Source of the DNA: Cryphonectria parasitica EP155
Taxonomy: Eukaryota > Ascomycota > Sordariomycetes > Diaporthales > Cryphonectriaceae
DNA length: 64,000 nucleotides
Direction: 5' to 3'
Assembly: GCF_011745365.1 (NCBI RefSeq)
Contig: NW_024468914.1
Location: forward strand, 3,684,228-3,748,227
Shown: piece after piece, positions 21,884 through 33,928 of the stretch
Numbering within the stretch: the stretch's first letter is position 1
How the letters are laid out: the number at the start of each line of letters is the position of its first letter
Program-made: the position numbers and the translations under genes
The notes under the pieces: generated by a model
The model's database searches: none
What the model saw: the letters and a program-made list of their open reading frames with translations, nothing else
Told to the model about the DNA's origin: nothing

Positions 21884-24313
21884 ATGAGCGAACCCATCTC
21901 CTTGGGTGCCCACCTCCGGTATCCTATCACCATCTCCAGGCTTGTCGCCCAGCCTGGGGATGAACTCAAGAAGGGCTCCACCGCCATGGAATACTCCTTC
22001 AAGTGGATCAAGGAGGTGGGCGACTCCATCACGGGCGATACCTGGGAGGAAGAACAGACCACCATTTCTTCCTGGGGTTCGCCCGTTGAGGGAAAGCTGA
22101 GGGAGTGGAAGATCCGCGTTGGCGACGTTATTAACGGCGACCAGCCCTGCGTCGTCGTCGAGGAGGCCTGCCAGCACCCGATCCAGATCTCGGGCCTCTG
22201 CGCGATCTGTGGCAAGGACATGACCGAGATCGACTGGAGTACCGAGCGCGCAGAGACGGAGCGCGCCCCCATCAACATGACGCACGACCAGACAGGCTTG
22301 ACCGTCAGCCGACAGCAGGCTCTCAAGGCCGAGACGGAGCTGCAGCGCCGGCTTCTGGAGCAGAGAAAGCTGAGCCTGGTGGTCGACCTCGACCAGACCA
22401 TTATACATGCCTGCATAGACCCGACCGTTGGCGAGTGGCAGAAGGACCCGACCAACCCCAACTACGAGGCCGTCAAGGACGTACAGAGCTTTCAGCTCAA
22501 AGACGAGGGTCCACGCCGGGCCGCGAGCGCCTGTTTCTATTACATCAAGATGCGCCCCGGCCTGCGCGAGTTCCTGGAGCGCGTCTCTCAGATCTACGAG
22601 CTGCATGTCTACACGATGGGCACGAGGGCCTACGCGATGAACGTTGCCAAGATCGTCGACCCAGACCAGAAGCTGTTCGGCAACCGGGTCATCAGTCGCG
22701 ACGAGAACGGCAGCATTACCGCCAAGAGCCTACAGCGTCTGTTCCCCGTCTCAACCAACATGGTGGTCATCATAGACGACCGCGCCGACGTGTGGCCCAA
22801 GAACCGTCCGAACCTGATCAAGGTTGTGCCCTACGACTTCTTCAAGGGTGTGGGTGATATCAACTCCAGTTTCTTGCCGAAGCGCGAGGACCAGCTCTCC
22901 AGCCGGAGCAAGCCAGCCCCGAACGGCAACGCACCTGCTGCCCCCGCAGGTGCTGGAGGAGCATCTGACGAGTCCGCCAAGCTGTCGGCCCTCGAGGGGC
23001 TCGCGGGGATGAGCAGCGGGGACGACGCCGCACTGCTGAGGCTGCAACAGGAGGAGCAGGAGCGCACGCTCGAGAAGCAGCTGCAGGACCGGCCGCTGCT
23101 GCACATGCAAGAGCAATTGGATAAGGAAGACGAGGACGCGGAGAAGGCCAGCCAGGAGCCGACACCACCGCGACACCGACACCGGGTGCTCTTGGACCAG
23201 GATGCCGAGCTCAGGTACCTCGAGCACCACCTGACGACGCTGCACGCCAAATACTACGAGGCATACGATGCACACACTGGCGAGGACGAAATACCTGACG
23301 TGGGCGAGGTGCTGGACGAGCTCAAGGCCGAGGTCCTGCGCGGCACCAAGATTGTGCTGAGCGGTCTTGTGCCGCTTGACCTCGACGTGTACCGGTCTGA
23401 TGTTGGCATGCAGGTCCTGAGTTTTGGGGCAGACCTGCGCACGAAGATCGACCCCGACATTACCCACCTGGTCATCAACAGCAGCCTGCCCAGGACGCAC
23501 AAGGTCCGCCAGGCTGCCAGGATACCGACCATCAAGATCGTGAACCAGGACTGGCTGCAGGACTCCATCAGCCAGTGGGAAGAGCTGGACGAGACCGCGT
23601 ACATGGTGGATATACATCCGGCAGACCGCCACGCGCCAACTCACCTCCAGATACCCGGCAGGCCGCCTGCGCAGAGCGTGGTCGACCAGGACGCCAAGAC
23701 CCTTGAGACCGATGATGATGACGTTGACGACAGCGCGGACGAGCAAGAGAACAATGTCCCCGACGACCTGCGCAGTCCTATCGAGGAGGACCTCAAGGGC
23801 TTCGACTTTGAAGAGGTGGACCAGGAGCTCGCCGAATTTCTAGCCGAGGACTCGGAGGATGAAAGCGAGGCGGACGGCGAGACCAACACGGCTGGTGGCG
23901 AGTCAGACAATGAGAGCAGCAAGTCAGAAGCAACCACCAGCAGCAGCAGCAAAAAACGCCTAAACGGAATATCGCCTGGCTCGAAAAGAACACACGACCA
24001 GGCGGACGACGAGCCAGATAACGAGTTGCCAGAAGCCGGTACGTCAGCGCTGTCAAAACGGCTGAGGATTTCGAAATCACGTGGCGGCTCGGGCCTGCGG
24101 AATTCCACGAAGACAGACCCGGAGAACACCACCGACCAGCCAGACGCAGAGCTTCCGAACGGCGCCGACGACGGCGAGGAGGAGGTAGTCCTGCTCCAGA
24201 GCGAAGAGGCCAACGATGACTTTGATCCGGACGGCGATAATCTCGAGGCAGACCTGATGGCAGAGCTGGACCGGGAGGAGGCTGAGGAGGCGGCCCTCGC
24301 GGACAAGGGCTAG
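21884..24313 (+). CDS. fcp1: RNA polymerase II CTD phosphatase Fcp1
   Basis: Single-exon gene for an 809-residue nuclear phosphatase that removes phosphate from the heptad-repeat tail of RNA polymerase II and recycles the enzyme. The N terminus (about 60-95) has a lipoyl-like beta fold, with GSPVEGKLREWKIRVGDVI. A CxxC pair follows (GLCAICG, about 106-109). The catalytic FCPH domain carries VVDLDQTIIHA, with the DxDxT nucleophile motif at 168-172, and later VVIIDDRADVW. A BRCT domain spans about 484-576 (GTKIVLSGLVPLD to ITHLVINS and DWLQDSISQW). The C-terminal ~200 residues are strongly acidic with basic KR patches, matching the TFIIF-binding acidic tail of fungal Fcp1. Domain order and length fit the family. 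The ATG at 21884 lies at the end of a CT-rich leader. Confidence 0.95.
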   Translation: MSEPISLGAHLRYPITISRLVAQPGDELKKGSTAMEYSFKWIKEVGDSITGDTWEEEQTTISSWGSPVEGKLREWKIRVGDVINGDQPCVVVEEACQHPIQISGLCAICGKDMTEIDWSTERAETERAPINMTHDQTGLTVSRQQALKAETELQRRLLEQRKLSLVVDLDQTIIHACIDPTVGEWQKDPTNPNYEAVKDVQSFQLKDEGPRRAASACFYYIKMRPGLREFLERVSQIYELHVYTMGTRAYAMNVAKIVDPDQKLFGNRVISRDENGSITAKSLQRLFPVSTNMVVIIDDRADVWPKNRPNLIKVVPYDFFKGVGDINSSFLPKREDQLSSRSKPAPNGNAPAAPAGAGGASDESAKLSALEGLAGMSSGDDAALLRLQQEEQERTLEKQLQDRPLLHMQEQLDKEDEDAEKASQEPTPPRHRHRVLLDQDAELRYLEHHLTTLHAKYYEAYDAHTGEDEIPDVGEVLDELKAEVLRGTKIVLSGLVPLDLDVYRSDVGMQVLSFGADLRTKIDPDITHLVINSSLPRTHKVRQAARIPTIKIVNQDWLQDSISQWEELDETAYMVDIHPADRHAPTHLQIPGRPPAQSVVDQDAKTLETDDDDVDDSADEQENNVPDDLRSPIEEDLKGFDFEEVDQELAEFLAEDSEDESEADGETNTAGGESDNESSKSEATTSSSSKKRLNGISPGSKRTHDQADDEPDNELPEAGTSALSKRLRISKSRGGSGLRNSTKTDPENTTDQPDAELPNGADDGEEEVVLLQSEEANDDFDPDGDNLEADLMAELDREEAEEAALADKG

Positions 24314-24380
24314 CCATGCTACTTCCTGGGCCGTAATGGTCTCATGGCAAGCAGTATCTGGATATGTACTGCATATGTAG

Positions 24381-24438
24381 GCATGCATGTATGCATGTCT
24401 GTATGTCTGTATGTCTGTATGTCTGTATGTCTGTCTGC
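24381..24438 (+). repeat. tetranucleotide microsatellite (ATGC/TGTC/TGTA)
   Basis: Tandem 4-bp words in the FCP1 3' flank, starting as GCATGCATGTATGCATG and settling into alternating TGTC-TGTA units. It is a simple-sequence repeat with no coding role. Confidence 0.85.
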
Positions 24439-25234
24439 CTTTTGTTCTATCTTTGCATCGTGAGGGTGGCACGGCGTTTAGAGGGGCAATGGCGTGGTTA
24501 ACGGGTAGCGGGTTACTTAGCGAACGTGATTGAAATCAAGAGCACAGGATTGCGATACTACTAAAAAGTGCGTACGATCTGGTCATGCCCAAGGCGTGGA
24601 GAGATAAGTAGGTAGTACAACCGTCATTCCATCAGGCACTCCCAGGAGACCGTTGCCTGTCTTGCACGACTTCATGTCTTTCTTTTCTATTGATTTATCT
24701 AAGTCCATGCCTCTCTCACAAAGTTATTTTTCCTCCTTTCTACTTTTTCCTCCTTCTATTGTCTATCTCTCTGATACATTTCGTAAAACCCTTTTGCCCT
24801 TCCCTTTTTTTCCCTTTTGTTGTCTAAAGTACGTCCGACTCCTCCCCCTCCCACCCAAATTCTCCACCAAAATTCCCCACCCAAAATTTGGGAGCAGGCC
24901 CTGCGCAGGCCACCATCCCTGCAATGATAATATTACATAATCACCCAGCTCGTCCAACCTCCAAGCTCGAATAACCAAGCAAGGTACGACGGACGAGCCG
25001 ATGCGCACCCTCCGCTTCAATCGCCGACCACGACAACCAGCCCACTTGCCAAGCCCAACCCACGAGAGACCCAATTGACGAAAGCGATACAGGCCGCAGC
25101 TCTCCTGTTGTGCAAAGAAAAGCAAGAAGGATTGAGACACAGCGGAGGCGGCAAGACAACTACGTAGGGAGAACGAACGAACCTGCGTCGGCATCGGAGC
25201 CGACAGATAGCGATCGTGCACACATTCGCCCACC
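24439..25234. other. intergenic, promoter of the GRIM-19 gene
   Basis: Holds the FCP1 3' flank and the upstream region of the complex I subunit gene. The part around 24700-24860 is T/C-rich. No gene is supported. Confidence 0.55.
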
Positions 25235-25980
25235 ATGCCTCAGGACATGCCACCTGTGGGCGGGTATGACCCCGTCCAGTACAAGGTGAGTTTTGATGAA
25301 TTCGACTGCAAGGCTGAAAGAAAGAGGGTGGCGCGCTGCGGCGGGGTTCCGTCTCTGGCCAGGACGCAACTCTGGCCCGGGCAACAATGGCCTGGCGATG
25401 AGGGGCAGACGGAGAGCCCTTGAGAGCTCTTTGGGAAGGATGGACGAGGCAGGAAAAGGGAGTCGGAAGGAGAAGGATATACATTGGTGTGAATACAGGA
25501 GCTCACGGAAGTGCTGACCATCCTTTCTTTCTCGTCCTCCGCAGCGTAATCTCCCAGCCCGGGGTTTCAAGCCCGCGACACTCCTTGCCATCGGCGGCAG
25601 CGTGATGCTCTACGGATGGTACAAATACGGCAAGGGTGCCAGAGAACAACGGTACGCTCACACCCCTTCTTCTTCTTCCTGTTGATGTATAGGGCTTTGG
25701 GGGGCGACTTTACCCTTTCCCCTTTACCTCTTCCTTCCTCCTTTCCTGAACTAACACCTGCTCCCGCGCGGCCCTTAACAGAGAACTCGCCCGCGAGAAA
25801 ATGTGGTCCCGCATCCACCTGATCCCCGTCCTGCAGGCCGAGGAGGACCGCGACCAGGTTCGTCGGTATCTGGCCGACCAGGCCCGCGAGAAGGAGCTTA
25901 TGGGCGACAACTTCAAGCCTTACCATAGCGACCGCTTTGTGAAGCCTACCTTTGCCATTACGCCCGAGAAGACGAAATAA
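25235..25980 (+). CDS. NADH:ubiquinone oxidoreductase GRIM-19 subunit
   Basis: Accessory subunit of mitochondrial complex I (NDUFA13/GRIM-19, B16.6 type), 118 residues, inner-membrane arm. Exons are 25235-25285, 25545-25651 and 25782-25980. The introns are long for this window (259 and 130 nt), with GTGAGT/GCAG and GTACGC/ACAG ends. Exon 1 encodes MPQDMPPVGGYDPVQYK, which matches the conserved start of the family. Exon 2 gives RNLPARGFKPATLL and one membrane helix (AIGGSVMLYGWYKYG). Exon 3 gives the charged helix RELAREKMWSRIHLIPVLQA and the acidic/basic RDQVRRYLADQA region. The total length fits fungal members. Only the spliced product is recognisable, since the unspliced reading stops early. 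It lies between FCP1 and the convergent condensin gene. Confidence 0.92.
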
Positions 25981-26621
25981 GGGTTGAGGGATTCTGCTTC
26001 GGAAGAGGGGGGGGGGGTGGGGACGCTTGAAGTGTTGAGGCCAAGGAAAAGAAAAGGGATGAGATGGCAACGGGAGAGCAACGCGGTAGACTTAGAGATA
26101 CCGTCTGGCCGGGTTGTGGTGGAAGGGTATCCGACAAAGAGACAACGGATCGGGGAGGAAGGATTACGTGTGAGAGGGCCATGAACGAGGGCAGGCTAGG
26201 GAATTCAAGAGGCCGGCAGGTATTCCAATGGCCCAGGTTCCAACCTTGGAGGCCACGTCCTACGATGGCACAGGTATAGGCGCAGACAGGCTATATAAAA
26301 GACAAACATGAACGAAATCAAATTCAAAGTGCTCGACAAGCGGAACGTGCAAGCTTCGACAGGTTGGACTTAGAACACTTCGGTGGCTTCCTAGGAAGAG
26401 CCGGAGGATTAACAAGGATGGAGCAATTCTGTGCGTCTCATTGTATCATCACAAACATAATCTATCCAGCCGACGCCTATGAACAGTGCAACCACCAACC
26501 CAGCTGGAACGCCCTAGATTCGTCAGACCATCCATCACACATTCCAGATCGACTACCTGTCCGCTTATTGTCATGCAGGCGACGGCATTTCCAGACTTCA
26601 CCGCTGGGGCAGGTCAGCCCT
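25981..26621. other. convergent 3' flanks, no gene
   Basis: Lies between the complex I subunit and condensin stop codons. It contains an 11-G run at about 26007-26017. No coding feature. Confidence 0.6.
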
Positions 26622-29600
26622 CTAAGCCGCTGCCTGGACAATCTTGAAGCCCTCCGAGACCAGCTTTGTGATATCTTCGTTCTTATGCTGCAGCAGGCCC
26701 AAGGCAAATGCGACATCGTTCCACTGCCGTTCCGTCTCGCAGCGGGGGAGGCGGGCAGCCAGCTTGTCTGCAAGCTGTTTGGCATGTTTATCCTGTTATT
26801 ATGTTTAGTACTCGCCGGTTTTTCAGGATAGACGTGGGGGCCAGTCTGTCTCGGGGAACTCACCTTCTCCACAAATCCGAGCAGGAACCGCACGATCCTC
26901 CTGAAGCTCTCCTCCGCCAGGCCCTTCTCTGCAGACAGCAGGGAGAACATATCCACAAAGTGGTTGTACACAGCATTGTCCTTGGTCGACAGCTCCGTGA
27001 AGAACATCCGTGCCAAATCAGCGATGCGCTTGTCTTCATCCTCGAGACACTTGGCCATCTCGCCCAGTTGGCCCTTGACCTTGACCTGACCAGCAAGAAT
27101 CAGGAAAGTCAGGGTCATGAGGCAGGTCCTCTTGACGGAGGCGTCTGAGTCTGCCAGGCGACGGTACAAGAAGTCCGTGTTCTCATCAATGAGGTGGTTG
27201 AAGCACACGGCCATGTCCCCGAGGGCAATGACGGCATTCGACCGGACCGTTGCATCAGGGGAGCGCTCCATGATCGTGATGAGCAGAGGCAAGTTGGTCT
27301 CACAGTACTCAGCCGACACACACATCAGCTTTGCCAAGCAGAGAGTAGCAGCAGCCTGCAAGCCCTTGTCCTTGTACTTGGTGTTGTTAGCACAGATCTC
27401 GCTGACCATGGGACCGAACATCGCGAGCAGGCTTTCTGGCCCATAAAGGAGCTCACGCTCTCGAATGTGCTGCATAGCTTCCGTGAAGTCGTCCTCTGTC
27501 GTGCCGCCAATTAGGTCAAGCTCGTCCTCAGGGTCTTCCTTGTCCTTGTCGCCGTTTTTGCTGGTCCGCCGTGATTCGGCCTCGGCCGCCTTCTCCGCAG
27601 CAACGACCTTCTCCTTCTCTTGCTTCCGTCGCTTGAAGTCAAGCTCGCAGAGCTCGAGATGAACAATCTGCTTGATGGCGACATGGCCAGCAATGAAAAG
27701 GAGCTGCGACAGGGCAATGGCGTTATCCCTTTTTCCCTTTTGCTGCTTCTGAGGGCTGGATTTTTGTGGTGGTGATGTCTTCTGAGGCGTTGCCGGTGTG
27801 GCAGGAGGAGCAACCTCGCCGCCGGCTTCGTCAGCCTGCACTGCTAGCTCTTCAGGAGATGTCTGTTCTTCCTTTGAACCTTGCACGCTTTGTGCTGTCT
27901 TCTGAGAATCTCGAGATCCAGGGCGCTGGTCAGAACTAGACCGTGGTCTCTGAGGGCCAAAGACAGCTTTCGTCTTGTGACGGATAATCTCGGAGCACAG
28001 CACATCCGGGTGCTTGGAGATGGAGTAGATGGCGTTGATAGCCTGCTCAGCAACCCCATACCACTCTTCGCTCTCGAAAGGAACCTCCGTGATAGCAGCT
28101 AGTTTCTGCAGCACCGCATGCTCGTTGGGCAACCGCGAGAACTTGACCGCTGACTCCTTAGCCTGCCGGCCAGTAGGATTCAAGCGGCGCAGGGCGATGC
28201 AGGTGTACTTGGCCAATTGTAGGTCGTTGCGGCCTTGAGGCCCGAGACCGGTTCGAAGCATAGTCTCCATGTCGCTAACGACAATTTCCGGACTTGCGGT
28301 CGCCAACATGCCTAGGACAATGATGGCACCCCGCCTCTGTGTCCTCGAGATCTCGCGCTTCTGCACACCATAGACCTGCCACAGCTTTGCAATGACAATG
28401 TCCGGGATCATGCCTTGTTTCATCATCGTGCTTAGAAGCTGTTCGAGGGAGGTCAATTCCGCAGGAGTGGCCCCGAAAGTCAGACTGATCATATTTCGTG
28501 CGATGTAGTTGGCTGCATCGTTGGCGCTGAACGAGTCGGGCGCCTCGAAGAAGAGCCGCTTGTAGCATTCGATAAGATGGGTCTGCACACCCTTGCCCTC
28601 GTCGCTGTTGCCCTTGGTCCAGATCAAGCGCAGCATTCGGCGGATACCGACCTTGTTCTGCTCGATGTTGTAAGCGTCGCCGACCTCGAAGTAGTCTATG
28701 GCCTCGATGACCTCGCTCTTGTTCCTGGCGCCAAGCAGCTGGCAGATCGTGCCTGTGGAGTCATGAAGGACATCGATGAACTTCAGTGCTTCGGTATAAT
28801 AGCGCCTCGTCAGTGTGAGCTTCTCGATCGCTTCCGAGGTCGCTGCCTCCTCCTGTGCCTTCTGGATAGCCACAGCTTTCTCTTCGTCCGTCATTTCCGC
28901 AGGTGCCTTCTTCTGGGGCGACTCGATCTGCGTTACCTCGTCCAAGAGCTGCTCGTCCACAGTGATATCGGCCTTGCCCTGGCTATCCATCTCGGGTGCG
29001 CCTGCCGGGGGCTTGAGGGCGTCAAGCTCTTGGTCCACCTTGTCGAGGCGCTCTTGCCAGTCCTTGCGGGCCAGCTGGGCTCCATGCATGACAGTGAACG
29101 GATGTGTCTTGATGAGGCAGCCCAGTAGCTTAATGGCGTTCCGGCGGACGTTGCTGCTCTTGTCTTCCAGGCTCCGGCACGCCAGTTCCGCAGCCTTCTG
29201 CCTCCGCTTGGGAAACTTTTGTTGCAGGTCGCAAAGCTTAACGTAGACCTGGATAGCCCTGCACCGGCAGTACGGGTTGATGTCGAGAAAGCGTTCCTCC
29301 AAGACGTCAAAGAATGCATTCAGCTGGGATTTGTAATTCTCGCCTCTCTCCTCTTGCTTGCTGAGATAGATGAGCATGTTTCCGCAGACTTCGATGAGGG
29401 CGCACCGCAGCGTATAGGACTATATTTGTCTGTTAGCTAGACAGTGGGGGATAAAGGGTCACACGGCATATTGCATACCTCGCTATCAAGTTGCTTGGCC
29501 AGCATCGTCATCTGCTTAATCACGAGCCTCGGCGCCAGCTCGGACAGCTTGACCATGAAGGTAGAGACGGACTTGGGCCCCCTGGTGTCGTTACTGTTGA

Positions 29601-30723
29601 ACTCCTTGTTACTGAGCTCGCGCAAGATCTCCTCGCCAAGTTGCGGATAGTCGTATTGCTCTGCGAGGATGTGCAGAAACTCCGCCATGGGTTCCGAGAG
29701 ATGTTCAAAATAGGTCAGGTTTTGTACAATGGAGATCTGGGCAGCTGTGAAGGGGTCAGTAAAAGCCAGAAGCTAGCCGTTCCATTGAGGAATAGACGTA
29801 CCATATCCGTGGCCGTGGTGCTTGATAGCAATGCAAAGAACTTTGAACGCGTGCATGCGAATGGTTGTGCTCTTGACCCGCTGCTCGCTTTCGAGTATGA
29901 GGTAGACGGGGCGGGTCAGGAGACCGATGAATGTGTCACGCTCCGAAGTCGTCAAAAAGATTTTGCCTAGTTTCAGGCGCAACACCTTGCACATGGTATC
30001 AAGAGCAATCTGAAGCTGCGCTGCGCTGTCCCAGTGGCCATCCTTGTCGCCGGAGCTGGCCTTCTTGCTCTTGGATTTCCTGCCACGCGCCACGGGTGCA
30101 GTCGAGGTCTTGTCGGCAGCCTTGGTCTCGACACAGGATATGGTCCATTGTAACAGAAACCCATATATTTCAAGGAGATGTTTATGGTGGGAGAGCAGAT
30201 CCTGTTCGTCTGACTCGAGATCATTATGTATGAGGTCTGCCTCGGTCGATAGCCCGGAGGTGATCAGGTCAAAGACCTTGGAGAGGGCGTGTGTGGGAAG
30301 GAATGGAGTGTACCTAGATTGTTCGAGGGTTTTAGAATCACTATTTAGGACTGTTGCGACTGCTGGAAGGGCACCTGGGACAGAAGAGACCGGCACAGAA
30401 TCATGGTCCGGCGTCCTGGAGAAGCGCGCTACACTGGAGGACAAAGACAAAGCAACAGCACGAGGCGGGCAAAAGAAGATGGAGACATACTTTAGCAAGA
30501 ATTGTAGAGAATCGAAGTGTGCGCTGCGCGTTATGGCGTCTGGATTTCCGGCCACAGCGTCAATAATAGGGTTGAGGATGGGATTTATGACGGCGTTGGT
30601 GAGAGACTCGGGGTCGTTCTCGCAGTCGAAGAAGGAGGCATCTGCTTCGGGTGTTGGTATGGTGGCAGGGTCGCTCATGTAGAGCTTGAGAGCCTCGTTG
30701 ATGTCAAAATTGATATTGTCCAT
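26622..30723 (-). CDS. cnd1: condensin complex subunit 1 (Cnd1/Ycs4, CAP-D2)
   Basis: HEAT-repeat subunit of condensin I that helps compact and separate mitotic chromosomes. Spliced protein of 1245 residues. Exons are 30723-30491, 30313-29802, 29744-29479, 29419-26864 and 26792-26622, and all junctions keep frame with GTATGT, GTACGT, GTATGC and GTGAGT donors. The N terminus MDNINFDINEALKLYM and segments such as AAQISIVQNLTYFEHLSEP are typical of the CAP-D2 N-terminal region. SYTLRCALIEVCGNML and NPYCRCRAIQVYVKL begin the conserved helical repeats. The C-terminal condensin domain contains RSNAVIALGDMAVCFNHLID and the following VKRTCLMTLTFLIL. An acidic/basic low-complexity insert with PQKTSPPQKSSPQKQQKGKR splits the middle. 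Length and order fit fungal orthologues. It is transcribed divergently from CDC7. Confidence 0.93.
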
Positions 30724-31567
30724 TTTGTTGAGAGCTCTGACTGTGCTTGAGGAAGGGAGGAGGAAGGGAACCGAGTGGGGGTATCGCGAAAGAGGAACAG
30801 AAGACGACAAGACAAATGGAAGAAAAAGATCAAGTCACGATGTTGGTGATGTCGATGATCATGACACAACCTGCGACAATGGTGTACAGAATAGGAGGTT
30901 TGGCGGCGGCTGCGGTGACGACGTGTGATGCGTACGATATGACATGCAAGAAGGAAGTTTGAAGCTTTGCGGCGCGAGGTCGAAGATTGCCAAGATTGGT
31001 TGTTTACTCATAGTACGTTGCACTACCATAGTACGATGCGATGCGTTGCGAGGGGTGCTGGGACCTACAGGGGTGAGGGATGGTTACAGGGGTGGGATCC
31101 GTCCACCTTAGCAGGGGCGCCAACTGCCTGCCAGGCCCCTCAATCTGCCTAGCAACGAGTTTTGTTGTTGTTTAGAGTATGCTACATTCTGCAGTGGCCA
31201 ACACGCTGCCCGGGCTAATACGCGCTTTGCCCCGCTAACCTGGGCGCCCCTGCGCGTCAGGCCCAGCCTCGGTTTCTAAATACAACAATTCTTGTGCAGC
31301 AGGTGGGATGCGACTGAAGCCTCAAACCAAATAACCTTTCATGACCAAAAATTGCAACCAATCTCGATTCATTTTGGACCACAACCTCATATCCACGTCC
31401 TGCACCGGCACATCCTTGCTCTTCCGCCATCTCAACACCTTCAAAACGCCAATGTGCGTCCACAAGAGCCGCCGTTCGCACATCACTCCTCATCTACCAA
31501 CCTGCCTGCTCTGTTGAAGAAGAATTCGAGTCTCTCACTAGCGAGTGGGCTTTTTTGTGGACCAGTC
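30724..31567. promoter_or_regulatory. shared divergent promoter of cnd1 and cdc7
   Basis: The two cell-cycle genes start 845 bp apart on opposite strands. Near the CDC7 side, ACGCGC occurs at 31220-31225 and its reverse complement GCGCGT at 31252-31257. Both hold the CGCG core of MBF/E2F-type sites but neither is the perfect ACGCGT box. No TATA box is obvious. That the region works as a bidirectional promoter is inferred from the gene arrangement. Confidence 0.4.
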
Positions 31568-33085
31568 ATGGCCACTGCAGCCCGTCGGCCTCGCCTACAG
31601 GACTTTGAGATCCACGAAGATGGACCATCCACCGAAGATGCAGACATGAACACCGATGTCGTCGCCGGTGGGAAAATTGAGGCGGAAGAGGACGTCGCAG
31701 ATCCAGATGAGCAACAAGAGGAAGAACAGGAGCCAAATGCTGCAGATCACGGAGACGAGATGTCAGAGGACGATGAGGTGCTGGACGAAGACATGAAGAA
31801 GCTCCAAGATGCCTTTCCGGGCTTCAGGCACAAGTATCGTCTGATCAAGAGAATCGGCGAGGGTACGTATGCTTAACCTCTTGTTCTCGCCCAGCGTCAC
31901 TGACGGTTGCTTCGTACAGGCACCTTTTCGACAGTCTATAAGGCACAGGACATACAATACGAGCGATACGAAAACAAGTGGGATCTCGACAAGGAGAACG
32001 AGAAGTGGACACCACCTCCTCTGAGGAAGCATGTCAACCGTATTCCCTCAGCGGCCTCTGGACACGACGCGGTCTCCCCAACCTGTCACACTTCACGAGC
32101 TAGGCGGCGCCCCAAGTTCGTCGCGATCAAGAAGATCTATGTCACCTCTTCGCCTGCGCGTATCCTCAACGAGCTCGAGCTCCTGCACGACCTGCGCGAC
32201 TGCCCCACCATCTGTCCACTCATCACCGCCTTCCGCAGCACCGATCAGGTTGTCGCCATCCTGCCCTACTTCCGCCACCAGGATTTCAGAGATTACTTCC
32301 GTAGCATGACCCCTTCGGACTCGGCGATCTACCTCCGCTCCCTCTTCACAGCCTTGTCTTATGTGCACCGTCATGGCATCATACACCGTGACATCAAGCC
32401 GACCAACTTTCTCTACGACCATACAGCCCGACGAGGCGTCTTGGTAGATTTTGGTCTGGCAGAACGCGAAGGCACGGACACGAAACCATGCGCCTGTCAT
32501 GAGGACTCTAGTGCGCGTAGGCAGCGCCTCAAGTCCGCATACATGGCCAATGGAGGTCCACATCACGGATATCCCAAGAACGACACACGTCCCTCGCGCC
32601 GTGCCAACCGTGCCGGTACGCGAGGCTTCCGTGCCCCCGAGGTCCTCTTCAAGTGCACAGAGCAGACTCCAAAGCTGGATATCTGGTCCGCAGGTGTGAT
32701 CCTGCTCACCATCCTGTCGCGGCGCTTCCCCTTCTTCAACAGCGCAGATGATGTCGATGCCATGATCGAGATAGCAACCATCTTTGGCTCCAAGCGCATG
32801 AGGATCGCTGCTCAGCTGCACGGCGCCATGTTTGAAACCAACATTCCCACCATTGGCCAGAGTGGTTTTGACCTGGGCAAGATCATCATGTGGAGCACCG
32901 TCCGCGAAGAGACGCCTCTTTCCAATGACGAAAGGATCGCCATTGACTTTCTGAATCGGTGTATGGAGCTGGATCCCAGTCGGAGGATCAGTGCGGACGA
33001 GGCTTTAGAACACGAGTTCCTCTCATTGGGTATGGACAGAGACGTGGGCAGCGAAGAGGATGATATGGACATTCTCCAGCCGTGA
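31568..33085 (+). CDS. cdc7: Cdc7-type (DDK) protein kinase
   Basis: Catalytic subunit of the Dbf4-dependent kinase that phosphorylates MCM proteins to fire replication origins. 486 residues. Exon 1 is 31568-31862, intron 31863-31919 (GTACGT donor, ACTGAC branch-like site, GTACAG acceptor), exon 2 31920-33085. The N terminus is very acidic (residues 1-80). The intron falls inside the glycine loop (RIGEG then TFSTVYK). Kinase motifs follow: VAIKKIYV with the ATP-binding Lys, HRDIKPTNFLYD in the catalytic loop, VLVDFGLAE as the DFG segment, GTRGFRAPEVLFK as the activation/APE segment and LDIWSAGVILL. The inserts between these motifs, including a basic HGYPKNDTRPSRRANR stretch before the APE motif, are characteristic of Cdc7 rather than other kinases. 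The regulatory partner Dbf4 is not in this window. Confidence 0.92.
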
Positions 33086-33928
33086 GAGATATCTGCTGAA
33101 GTTCTCCGTGGGGACTATCATTGGGTTAATTGGTTTTACACCTTCGATTCAGGGATATCATCTGTATTACGACTTGTACAGTATGTATGAAACGGTTTTT
33201 GTGGCGGTGAAGTGGTTTTTTGTTGGTACGGTCAGCGCGATACTTCTCGACTCTCACCCTACCAGAAGAACGATATCATGACGAAAATTATACCTATGTG
33301 CACTATAGTGTTGGCCACAGGACTCTAGCCATACTCCCATCCTAGGATCGATCATAATGGCATGCAAATATTTATCTCAACATGCGCGTCTGTCATTAAA
33401 TTTTGTGATAGCCCGGGCCTGGCATGTGCTAAATTCATTACCGCGTGCGCGACGTCTCTTCAACTGGTCATCTCAGAGGGACTTTGAATGGACACTGATC
33501 TCTCATTCATCGTCCGTCACCGAAATGTACATTTTTCTGTCTCCCTCCTCTGTCTGAAGAGGTTGTACTTGCTCGATTATTTAGGTAAACACAAAGGGCT
33601 CACGAGGAACACCGATTAGGTGACAATGTGTTCCCGGGACGTGTTGGAAGTCACACACGTAGCCCACATCTATATATATTGGCAGCCACTGTGCCTGCTT
33701 AGTTGCCTTGCTGTTTCCTACTCTTTAGCCCAGGTCAGTATCATGGTAAGCAAATTCACATCAAACATCAAAAACCAACCGCATCACAACGGTCAGTTCG
33801 GAATTTGTGAGCATCCTGGCGGAACCTACCAGCTTTGAAACCAGTGGCAATATCAAAAGTATCACCACAATACGCCATTTCTCGGAGTTTGCGTCTCGTA
33901 CACCCGAGAACTGAAAGCGAACTCTGCA
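33086..33928. other. intergenic, no gene supported
   Basis: The CDC7 3' flank and the promoter of the next gene. It is AT-leaning, with no repeat or coding feature that I can support. Confidence 0.55.

Noticed and set aside
22751..23746. 331-codon open frame on the minus strand of FCP1
   Set aside because: It lies wholly antisense to a strongly conserved coding region in GC-rich DNA, where antisense frames stay open by codon bias. It has no family signature and no independent start context.
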